From the NCBI RefSeq assembly GCF_030247185.1, contig NC_080572.1, forward strand, positions 92,209,435 to 92,273,434: 64,000 nt of DNA, in the 5' to 3' direction. Shown here one piece after another: positions 43,575 to 52,540 of the stretch (position 1 is the stretch's first letter; every line of letters starts with the position of its first letter). A model generated the notes under the pieces. It was not told the origin of the DNA. It saw nothing but the letters and a program-made list of their open reading frames with translations, and did not search any database. The stretch is from Malaya genurostris. Its lineage: Eukaryota; Arthropoda; Insecta; Diptera; Culicidae. A program made the translations under genes and the position numbers.

Positions 43575-44480
43575 ATATCTAGATCTGTATTCTGGTCCTG
43601 AGCACTGGATCTGGTTACCGAACAAGGTTTCTGGATCAGAATACTGATTCTGAATCTTGATTCTGGACTGAGATTCTTTATCCGGGTATGGATGTACTTG
43701 AAGTAGAATTCAGTACTTGTATTCAGAACATGGATCTGGACCGAGATTGTGAACCTGAACTCCTTACAGAGACCTTAACCCAGATTCTGAACCTGAACCT
43801 GAATTCGAAACACAGGCTTGGACTGGGATTCTGGACCAGAATTCTGTTTTCCAAACTTTTGAAACAGATTCTGAAACTAAACTTTGAACCTAGACTGTGG
43901 ACGTGAGTTCTGTGTCTGGATTCTTGACCAGTATTTCGCCCTTGGATTGTGAATTTGGACTGGATTATGGACCTGAGTACTCTAGGATTATTCAATTCTA
44001 AACATCAACCTGATTTTGATTTGGATATCCGACAAGATTTCTGTATCTCAATACATGAACAAGAATTCTGACAGAAAAATTCTGAACCTGAAGCAGAAAT
44101 CTGGATTGTGAACATGGATTCGGATTCTAGACTCTGAACCTAGTTCTTTAACTTGAAATACTGACGTAAATTTTAAGCATAATTCTGAAGCAAGATTCTG
44201 GACCTGGATTCAGGATACTAAACAAGATTTCTTACTCTGATAATTTGACATGCACCAGAGTCGTGAACCTGCAACTTGATCCTGATTTTGGATTCTGAAC
44301 CTGAACCTGGATTCAGGAACAGAAGAATGGACTTGGATTCTAGGTCCAAATTTTGTAGCATGGTTAATGACTTGATCTGAACTCTATACCTGCATTCTGG
44401 ATAGAGATTCTGACTTTGGATATGTATTCTGACTCTGAACTAATATTCTCTGCTTGGATTCAGAGCCTGGACTTGAATGG
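43575..44480 (+). repeat. Long degenerate minisatellite, about 12-bp unit
   Basis: About 900 bp built from imperfect 12-bp units such as gattctgaacct and gattctggacct, with many single-base variants and no longer higher-order period obvious by eye. Because the unit is a multiple of three, it produces spurious open frames (about 43,688-43,906 and its complement). Confidence 0.88.
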
Positions 44481-44499
44481 AGTAACTTGACCTAACCTC

Positions 44500-44800
44500 T
44501 GATTGCCGAAAATTTGACAGAAGCTGCTCGATTTTTATCTATATTGTATACAACATTTCCAATCCGGTAGAAGATGCTACAAGAACTCGAGTCTCTCAAT
44601 GCATGAACCGCGAGAGAATTTTTCTACATTTCTTCGCTCCACTTCATACTCTGAGTATTTCACGGTCCTTGAAAAAAATTCCATTCTGATAATGATTGGT
44701 GCTGTGTGGAATTTACCAAGAGAGAATCGCAAGTTGACAATTATCACAGAAAATCGAATCGATGATAATATGATTCTCATATTAAGTTGCAATATTTCAG
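44500..44800 (+). repeat. Repeat R, intact (pre-insertion) copy
   Basis: Begins attgccgaaaatttgacaga and includes ctcgagtctctcaatgcatg and gagagaatcgcaagttgaca. It is nearly identical to 59,236-59,512 joined to 62,112 onward, i.e. it shows the site without the Juan-like insertion. Unrecognised family. Confidence 0.85.
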
Positions 44801-44884
44801 TCGGTGTTGAACAGTCGTTCGCACCGCACGCGTATAGCTCTTGGCTCCTGGAAATTTTTTCTGGCTACCTAGAGTTTCATTGAT

Positions 44885-45130
44885 TCAAGGCTTCAGTCTT
44901 TTTCAAGGCTACCTGGATCACTAACAGTCTTTTTAAAGACTAACAATTAGTCAGCCTTTCTCAAGGCTATACAAAGAGTGATATTAGAGTGACTAAGTGA
45001 TACAAAGAGTGATATTAGAGTGACTAAGTGATACAAAGAGTGATATTAGAGTGACTAGAAAATTAATCAGCCTTTTTTAAGGCTAGCTAGGAGTCTAATC
45101 GAAGACTAATTTAACGTAGTTAATTTAATT
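44885..45130 (+). repeat. Small palindromes and a 31-bp tandem triplicate
   Basis: Four short hairpins: cagtctttttcaaggct (44,896), agtctttttaaagact (44,927), agcctttctcaaggct (44,953), agccttttttaaggct (45,068). Between the third and fourth a 31-bp unit beginning tacaaagagtgatattagag is present three times, at 44,970, 45,001 and 45,032. Confidence 0.85.
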
Positions 45131-45590
45131 TAAAATTTCAAAAATGCCGTAGTACTATTTACAGAAAATTGACATACTGTGATAAACTCTGTAGAAGAAC
45201 TTGCTCATCCAAAACCTCCTCGGAAAAGGCCTTAAGGTCTACCAACGTAACCGATGATCCATCCATAAACTACCTGAAGTTCAGGCATTAAGATCTACCA
45301 GTGTAACAAAGTGCATTAGCAACCTTATCGTTCTCGGTCCATATTCGTGATGCCACATGCGATCAATAGGACAATTGTGATTGCTCTAGGCCATCCAAAA
45401 ACCCCTGTTTTCACTGAAGTTCTTGAACGACTGGAAACCTACCTGGAACAGCTATAATTAGACATTCAATCAATGTGTAGCTCTAAAAGTATGAGCCACA
45501 AACAAAAAAGGCATTAGCCGTTGTAGTTTTGGCTGTGGAACAGTGTAGTCCCTAAGGACAATACTCCAAGTAGTTCTTGGATCTTGGAAT
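45131..45590. other. Spacer
   Basis: Nothing recognised between the hairpin cluster and the SINE. Two partly similar phrases (ggccttaaggtctaccaacg and ggcattaagatctaccagtg, about 75 bp apart) hint at an old tandem repeat. Confidence 0.4.
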
Positions 45591-45602
45591 ATCTCTTAAG
45601 CA

Positions 45603-45815
45603 AAGTATTGGCATTGCATTCCTTTTTTTGTGGAATTTGGCCTTTCTGATTCAACAGACTTCGCAGCCGATTTTTAGTGTATAGAATTATTGCATGGCTA
45701 GTACTATGGGATCCTACTGACACTAAGAATCCTTCCAGGTCGGGGCTCGAGAACATACGACAACTGGCTTGTAAGACCAGCGTCCTATGCATTGAACCGC
45801 CAACCCGGGACGAAC
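45603..45815 (-). mobile_element. SINE family 2, full copy with perfect TSD
   Basis: A 213-bp insertion with target duplication atctcttaagca at 45,591-45,602 and 45,816-45,827. Minus orientation: cccgggttggcggttcaatg (A-box side), an anticodon-like arm ctggt-cttacaa-gccag, tatgttctcgagccccgacc (B box with two extra bases), ggattcttagtgtcagtagg, then a non-tRNA body ending aatgcaatgccaatacttt. The best copy for defining the family borders. Confidence 0.93.
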
Positions 45816-45829
45816 ATCTCTTAAGCATT

Positions 45830-47689
45830 TACATAATCCTCAGAACATACTCAAAGAGTCCTCAGGCGCTAAAGCGTCGGGTGTAGTAGGATTGTTCATG
45901 TTATTTACACTACGCACCCCCGGCTCTGCGCGTAAATTGAGGTTAAAGGGTACTTGTTTATGGACAATCCTTTTTGTTTTTCATGAAACAAAGAAAATTA
46001 TTTTGTAGAATATATCACATTTAAATATGAGAACGTGCAGAGTACACAACGTAAGTATTGGAACTAGTTGACTGTTGCATTTTTTCAGGTAATACCCTTC
46101 AGCAAAACCTGTAAAATAACGCTCAAGTGATTGCAAGTAGATGTGATCACAATGTCGGTATAATTATATACCTAATCGGCAATCTCTTGTTTACACCGAG
46201 CAAGTTTTTTTTACAATCGCGTTAATTGCCTTACAAAATAATTAGCCTAGACCAATCGAGGAATGTTTACCGTTAGTCAAGTAACTATGATTTCGGCTGT
46301 ATAATAAATATAAAAGCATGAAATTAACGCCGCAGAACACCCGAACGACTTCATAAAACAGGAACGCAACACGCCAAATCTTCGCATCCAAATTCCTGTC
46401 TCTGCATTATGGATGAGTATCAGTTTCAGCGTATAGAGATCTACCTACGTTCGTTTTTTGGGAATGTTCCTGATTGTGTAGATTTGTAGTCCGTATCGCA
46501 AGGAGGGCCTGATTTTTACTGTCCGTGTTTATTTAACGGCCTGCCATCAATTTACAGAGCCGGTTGAAAGTTAGTTCATTTACATTGAACGATACGAATT
46601 TGTGCCTGTTTCTTTTTTATTCCGGGGACAGTAAAAAGATTGGAAGCTTTTGATTTACGATTATTTATTTCAGTTGATAGCACCGAACTAAAAATGTACG
46701 ATTTGATTGTCAGATACAGTATTCGCTTGTACCGAAACAGCTGTCACCTGTCGGTGTAGCAATCTGATTCCTAACCAGCAGTTTTACTGAAATTCCATCC
46801 TTTTGTAAAGATATCTACTTACAGGACAGTGTTGACCATTCAAAATATCGTTTTTTTTAAATTTCTTTATTTGAAAATTAGAAACTCAGTCGACCTCCAA
46901 CACACGCAATCGTGCGGTTCTGCTGATTCTCACGTTTCTATAATTGGTAACCTGAGACGCCGCACTCTAAGGCGCTTCGTTGTTACGTCAATCAAACGCA
47001 TTTCCTCCCGCACATTCAATCGAATGGCTTCTCACATCCTAGAGCCGAACTACTAACCTTCACGTGCATCGTTCACGTTTGATGGGTCCTGTTTCACCGA
47101 GCCGTTTGAATTGTAGAAGAATAAAGGATTTTACAGGCCTGATCTAGGAATTTTACAGGCTTTGTTCCCTCACAGGCTAGTTCTGGCATGGGTAAGTTTC
47201 AAATTTCCTAGCCAAAATAGAATAAAACCAACAGATTATAAATGTAACCTCACCACAAAAATTTATATCTTCAATGCTACCAGCGATACACCTTTGATCC
47301 CCATCCGAAACAGGAAATGCGATTGCACCACCTTTTGTAATTGTTCTGCAGTACCTGCGTGAATGTTAATTTCAGCGACAACCGGTAATCCGCTTCTGAA
47401 ATCGGCGCCATCGTAAACGACACAAAATCACTGTGTCGGCAAATCTGAAAGGCATCTAAGCTGGCAAATCAACGGCGGTGTTTCTGTTTTATTTTATTTT
47501 CAAATCTCGTCTAATACATATTCACTAATTGGTTTATAATTTAAATTGCAACGCAGTTGTCACTGGCGGTTGCAGTCTTGTCTGTTTTTTTTTTCTCACC
47601 TTCTCTTTTGTGGTTTTTGTCAAGCTCAGTTTTCGTAGCAGTTTTTCTCTTGTCAATTTTTTTCCAGGGGTGAATCGACACAATCAGGG
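45830..47689. other. Single-copy island
   Basis: About 1.9 kb with little repetition and stretches of higher GC (e.g. 45,910-45,950; 46,900-47,060). No gene, RNA or transposon could be established. TATA-like words occur near 46,305, without other promoter evidence. Confidence 0.4.
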
Positions 47690-47828
47690 TTTCGATTTTT
47701 TTTTGATAATTTATATTTTAAAGCTCTTATTAAAACCTACAGATTGATGGCTATCCCATCCGTGCCTTTTGAAAAATGAAGAAGTTACAGCTAAAACAAA
47801 TTACAGACATATTCGAAATTTCCTAATG
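47690..47828 (+). repeat. Segment shared with the fold-back element
   Basis: Matches 57,905-58,035: taaagctcttattaaaacct, gatggctatcccatccgtgc, gaaaaatgaagaagt, acagctaaaaca, atattcgaaattt. A partial copy of the same element family. Confidence 0.8.
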
Positions 47829-47839
47829 ACCTAATGTTA

Positions 47840-48060
47840 CATTTATTTTCTCATGCAGACTCAGAGACAGTTATAAATCCGCAGCCTTCTCCAATCCGGA
47901 GAAATCGTTCTGCCAACTGAACTACTGCGGATGTGATGACACACAATTTAGAAGACTCCATTGTAGAATACAATTTGTTATTTAATCTGACTGTGAATGG
48001 CCGATGCAGTTCAAATTTTAGTTTATCTCCTGTGATCCAATTCCACACGCAAAACTTATC
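47840..48060 (-). repeat. tRNA-like repeat T, copy 2
   Basis: Reverse-complement relative of 43,166-43,335. On the minus strand 47,931 to 47,878 can fold: a 7-bp acceptor-like stem tccgcag/ctgcgga, then ta, a 4-bp D-like stem gttc/gaac with loop agttggca, and an anticodon-like arm ttctc/gagaa with a 7-base loop. No T arm is present. I take it as a tRNA-derived repeat, not a functional tRNA. Confidence 0.6.
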
Positions 48061-48139
48061 GAGTCTTCCAATCGAATCTTCTCCAACTGAGCAAGGATAT
48101 GTGAGATTTCATTGTGTCTATTTGGCTCAAACAATGTCA

Positions 48140-48245
48140 ATGATTTTCTCGGACTTAGATTCAAATGAAAGGTCTTATGGGTCTATACATTATTCCTATT
48201 TTTTCCCTAGTTTACGTCCGGTTCCGGAAATACAGGGCGATGCAT
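48140..48245 (+). repeat. Family-A repeat fragment
   Basis: cggacttagattcaaatgaa, ggtcttatgggtctat and ccggttccggaaatacaggg are family-A module words. The open frame that runs through this segment into the RT relic is a chance fusion. Confidence 0.75.
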
Positions 48246-49075
48246 TTAAAATTTCAAAACAGTCATTCAGAGCGGCCAGTAACGTTACACTCCGTTCATC
48301 TATTGGTCATCACCCTAGGATTACAACTGCTGCCGTTAACAATGCGTGTTTAAATCTGAAACCATCTTCAAGTGCAGGTCCTGATGGTATACCGTCTCTA
48401 GTGTTTAAGAAATGCTTCAGAAGTGATCTTGTACCTTTGACGATGATGTTTAATATCTCACTTCAACGCGGAATTCTCCCAGAGATATGGAAGATTTCTC
48501 ATGGTTTTCCTGTTTACAAGAAAGGTGACAATTCCCACATTTCAAACAATCAAGGAATTGCCGCTTTATGTGCCGTATCAAAACAATTAGAGATAATAGT
48601 CCAGGATTTTAAAGTTAACAACTGCTCCAATTATATATGTGATAATCAACATGATCCCGGAGTCCCACAAGAAAGAGGCTGTTCAGCGGAAATTCGTTCG
48701 TTTCGCTTTGCGCCGTCTGCAATGGATCAAATCTTTCTACCAACGAAAATCGATGTAGACTAATAAATCTCGATTTGCTGTCAGTTCACCAGGATACCAT
48801 CAAAGCTGTTTTCGTTGCGGATTTAATGCAATCCCAGATTGATTGCGCAGATCTCGTACAACTGCTAAATTTTTACATCCATCGTTGTAATTTGTGATTC
48901 AATCCTTTTCTCCGAGTTCCTCGCGCTAGAACTAACTACGGTTTCAACGAACCAGTCTCCAGCATATGCCGCTTATTCAACAGTTGTTCTAACGAGTTCG
49001 ATCTTCACTTATCTATACTATCACTCCGTTGGAGCTGTTAGTAGAATATTGTCACTAATAGTACTGTTGTTAGGA
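48246..49075 (+). pseudogene. Jockey-group reverse transcriptase relic, internal deletion
   Basis: Two coding pieces of a non-LTR ORF2. Piece 1 (to about 48,650): LKPSSSAGPDGIPSLVFKKC, LQRGILPEIWKISHGFPVYK, KGDNSHISNN, AALCAVSKQLEIIV, i.e. the entry and fingers region of the RT. Then a deletion removes the catalytic centre. Piece 2, in shifting frames: EAVQRKFVRFALRRLQW, NRCRLINLDLLSV, FVADLMQSQIDCADL and RVPRARTNYGFNEPVSSICR to about 49,015. No FADD motif, endonuclease or poly(A). The post-RT layout is that of elements annotated as Jockey-like in mosquitoes. Confidence 0.87.
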
Positions 49076-49085
49076 GTTAATTCCC

Positions 49086-49112
49086 AACGGGTTCGAGTCC
49101 CGTCTCTGCAGT
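49086..49112 (+). other. tRNA T-arm-like remnant
   Basis: acggg-ttcgagt-cccgt forms a perfect 5-bp stem with the canonical 7-base T loop, followed by ctctgca, like the 3' half of a tRNA. No matching 5' half precedes it, so it is a tRNA or SINE fragment rather than a gene. Confidence 0.5.
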
Positions 49113-49840
49113 ATCATGTTCGAGTTTTTCATCACATAAAGCTTGCTTCATTTAGAATTGAAACAAACTTTTGCACATATTGTGGCGCTCCTGGTGGACG
49201 GATTTGGAAGTTCTTGGCGCCCACGTGTCGGCAATTTTGTCAGCTTCGGCCGAGCGTCGGCGGGAGAAAAATAACGACAAGGGATGTTTCTTTCTGTTTT
49301 GAATGGAAACTTGTAACACTCTTTGTCAATAAACTGTTTTTTTTCTGTATTTCTTCACTAATATTTGGCAACACTCTAGATAGATTACTATTTATAGCAG
49401 AAGTTAATTGATTGACTGTTTTTCTTTTGGTGAGATGTACTTTTTGCTTCTAGTGAGATGCACTTTTCGGTTCTAATGAGATGCACTTTTCGTTTCTGGT
49501 GAGATGCATTTTTCTTTTCTAGGGAGATGCACTTTTCGTTTCTAATGAGATGCACTTTTCGTTTCTGCTATTGCCGTGATCTACCTACAGCAGAAGTTAA
49601 TTGATGAACTGTTTCGGTTATCGCGTATTACACTACTAACTACTAACTAACATGTCTACAGGCCAACGCCGGAGACTAACGGACACTCTGAGACTGACTG
49701 GCTAACCGAATCCCTCTAACTCTTCCCAGCTATGGGTTTTTAAGCTCCTAACATTTTCTTTCGGGTGAAGCCCGAAGATTTTACTACAAGTCGAGCTTGT
49801 GATTCTAAGTAGAAAGTTCATCCGACTTTCTCCCGAAGTT
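49113..49840. other. Unassigned, possibly an LTR-like fragment
   Basis: GC-richer segment (gtggcgctcctggtggacgg, ttcggccgagcgtcggcggg) followed by caataaac, a polyadenylation-like word, at about 49,328. It may be the end of a retroelement, but no gag/pol or paired repeat was seen. Confidence 0.3.
49430..49567 (+). repeat. Minisatellite, 23-bp unit, six copies
   Basis: Units of the type tgagatgcacttttcgtttctaa repeated head to tail about six times with few substitutions. Confidence 0.92.
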
Positions 49841-50133
49841 CTAGCAAAATTTCCGAGAGCCGCGAACCGAAACTACTGCCACAGTGTCAATGACAGTGAC
49901 CGGTGCCCGTGAAAAAATATTTTTGTTGTTTCTCGTCGCGTTTACGCTGACGTGAAGGCTTGCCTGAAAGGTGACGAATCTTCCCTTCACGAATGTTGCT
50001 ATTCTTTCACGGCTCCCTACTTTTTCTACAATACTAGCAAGTTCGAAGGAAAATTTGCTAAGAGCGCTGCATCGGGAAGGAATCAAGTCGTATTGAGCTA
50101 GCAAACAGCCAAATTAGACCATAAAACAGAATA
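49841..50133. other. Spacer
   Basis: Moderate-GC sequence without recognised gene or repeat (about 290 bp). Confidence 0.35.
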
Positions 50134-50735
50134 GTGTGGTCAAAATTCGTGGTCCACCTGTATGACCAGGTTCTGATCAAGTTTGACGGGTGCTTTCTGA
50201 TGGACGATGAAACCTATGTCAAGGCTGACTTCGGGCAAATCCGAGGTCAAAAATTTAACTTGGCAACGGCTCGGGGGGATGTTCCAGCCATATTTAATTT
50301 TTTTTTACAAATTTACAAAAAAATTTAGGATTTAGCAGGGCATTTGCAGCTGTGCCAAAAAACGAAAGTTTTCGTTACAAATAAGACAATGACATCGGAA
50401 CTATAATAAAAAGAGTGTCTCCAAACACGAATTTTGCCGTTCATTCGATCTCCATCCCAGTTTGTTCCGAAAAACCTTAACCCACCCAACTGCCCCCAGT
50501 TTCGCCCTATTGAGAAATACTGGGCAATCATGAAGAGGAGACTCAAGGCAAAGGAAAAGGTTGCCAAAGACACCAATCAGATGAAAACCTGGTGAAATGA
50601 GATAGCTAAAACGATGGACGACGAAGGTGTGCGCCGCCTAATGAGCCGTGTTACAGGAAAAAAAGAGAATTCCTTCAAAACCGTTACATATAATTTTATC
50701 CGAAAAAATTTCTTAAAAGTATGAAGAAAACGCTA
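50134..50735 (+). pseudogene. DD37E transposase relic, centre deleted
   Basis: First piece FDGCFLMDDETYVKADFGQI holds the first catalytic aspartate (MDDETY) and continues KFNLATARGDVPAIF. After frameshifts come ICSC-like, KTKVFVTNKTMTSEL, KECLQ-like and IRS segments, then a deletion that removes the second catalytic Asp. The tail LNPPNCPQFRPIEKYWAIMK keeps the catalytic Glu, followed by KDTNQMKTW, a TGA, and NEIAKTMDDEGVRRLMSRVT. Same family as the elements at 10.3 and 37 kb, but a different subfamily. Terminal repeats were not identified. Confidence 0.87.
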
Positions 50736-50756
50736 CATTTGTATAAAAAAAGATCG

Positions 50757-50830
50757 ACCCTTGGCATCTTAGAGCTTAAGCATTGTGCCTTAAAAATTAT
50801 ATAATTGAATTTAAAAAAAAAGCAAAATGA
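50757..50830 (+). mobile_element. Short 3' tail of a poly(A) retroelement
   Basis: cttggcatcttagagcttaa, gcattgtgccttaa and an A-run. The same text lies at 63,495-63,575 on the minus strand attached to a longer body. Severely 5'-truncated copy; no duplication resolved. Confidence 0.7.
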
Positions 50831-51199
50831 GAGGGTACGAAATTGCATATCAGTTAAAGCCCATCCTAAAATGCAATATTGGTCATAGTTTATTGCATAA
50901 TTCTCTTAATTATTCTCGTAATTGCTCAAAGTTTTCCATCTGATAATGATTATTTTATAACGAAAGGCTGTTTAACATCATAACTACATTCGTACTATAG
51001 AATAACTTTTTATATAATTTATTTTACCCCGGCTTTAACCATTTTGGTCGTTCACCGGGAAGAAATCCTATAGAATAACGATTCAGTTTGAACAAATGTT
51101 GTTGTAAACTTATTTCCATCCCCTTGAGTCGACAGTTTTCTCAATTTGCATAAAAAATACGAATTGATGGTATGATTTCGTCAATTCAGATCAAATATA
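50831..51199. other. AT-rich spacer
   Basis: Nothing recognised. Confidence 0.4.
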
Positions 51200-52445
51200 C
51201 TGTACTCGAAAAGAAGTACCAATTTTTCGTAAAACCCGATCAATTTTCCCTTAAACATTCCATGTTCGGGGCACTTGCTACAGTTCCTCATCCTCAAAAT
51301 AACCTCATAATCTATTTTGATTTAACTTTATTTTGTCAGTGAGCTTACTACAGATCTCTTCCATGATTACCCTGAGTAGTGTAGAAAGTATTTGTGCTTT
51401 TCAAAATATATCAATTCCCACTTTTGGTACATGTGCCAAACTTGGTGGCGATTCGTTTAATTGTTTCGTAGTTATGCTGAGACTCAAATACACTCGCGTT
51501 CATAGGCAGATAAAGATTATTTTCCCTTAGTTCTTTGAATTTCCCGGCAAAATAGAAACAGATCCTTTGAAATTATTTAAAGAAAATTGCATTCCATTCG
51601 AATTAACAACAGCAATACTATTTACTACGACCTTGAAATTCTTGCCATTCTCATGTTTTACAAAAAAATATTTTCAAAAAACCGTGCTTCTAGTCTAAAT
51701 GTCGATTCTCTTCAAATTATATAAATTTCGTCATTGTTCCCCCCATGTTAAGGACACTTGCTATACACTTTTCCCCTTGAAAATGTCCTAATGATCATTT
51801 CTGAAGAGCAAGAAGTATCTGTGCCAAATTTGATAGCATTCCGTTCACCCATCCATATATATCATATCTAAGGTATGGAAAATTTTTGCATGGTCTTCAA
51901 AAATTATTGATTCTTGTCAAATTTTATGATTTTTGGTACTTGCTACATCCACCCATCATATAATCATATCAAATATAGGCAAAATGTTTCTATGGTCTTT
52001 AAAACGTATCGATTCTCGTCAAGTTATATGATTTTTTTCATAACCTTCCTGTTGAAGATTCTTGCTACGCTTCCTCCCTCATCCCCTTATGACCTTCTCA
52101 GAAGAGCAAGAAGAGTTATGCCGTTTTAAACATTACACCCCCCTTTTTAAAGGCACTTGCTACATCCACCCCCGTATAGTCATGTCTAAGGTATGCAAAA
52201 TGTTTCTATGGTCTTCCAAGCGTATCGATTCTCGTCAAGTTATATGAATTTTTCCATGAACCCCCTCCCCGCTTCCTTTTTTTATAAAACTTGCTACACT
52301 CCCTCCCCTATAAAAATACTCCTTAAACCATCTCTGAAATGCAAGAAGTACCTGTTCCAAGTTTGGTGGCAATCCGTTCAGTAGTTCCGAAGTTATTGCG
52401 TTACAAACATACAAATTTACATCCATTTTTGTATATATAGATTAT
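51200..52445. repeat. AT-rich repeat family B, copy 2
   Basis: Shares with 9,241-12,660 the words ttccatgattacc, aattatataaatttcgtca, gttaaggacacttgctat, ctaaggtatg(g/c)aaa, gcaagaagtacctgttcca, ggcaatccgttcagtag and gttacaaacatacaaattta. It ends at tatatagatt. Internal subunits repeat several times (cacttgctaca(t/c)). Confidence 0.7.
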
Positions 52446-52540
52446 GTTATATTATATTATATTGTATTGTAATATATTTTATTTTATTGTATTATATTAT
52501 GTTAAATTATATTGTATTATACTCAATTATATCGTCCATG
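52446..52540. repeat. Degenerate TATAT-type microsatellite
   Basis: About 95 bp of ttata/ttgta pentamers with point changes, directly at the end of the family-B copy. Confidence 0.85.

Noticed and set aside
43688..43995. Open frames with Leu/Asn-rich and Ser/Phe/Arg-rich repeats
   Set aside because: They arise from the 12-bp minisatellite, whose unit is a multiple of three.
47933..48763. 276-codon open frame taken as one gene
   Set aside because: It is a chance fusion of tRNA-like repeat T, a family-A fragment and an RT relic; only the last part is coding-derived.
49086..49112. Functional tRNA gene
   Set aside because: Only a T arm is present; no acceptor 5' strand, D arm or anticodon arm can be placed upstream.
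49113..49840. LTR of a Ty3/gypsy-type retrotransposon
   Set aside because: No paired LTR, primer-binding site or pol motif found; left as unassigned.
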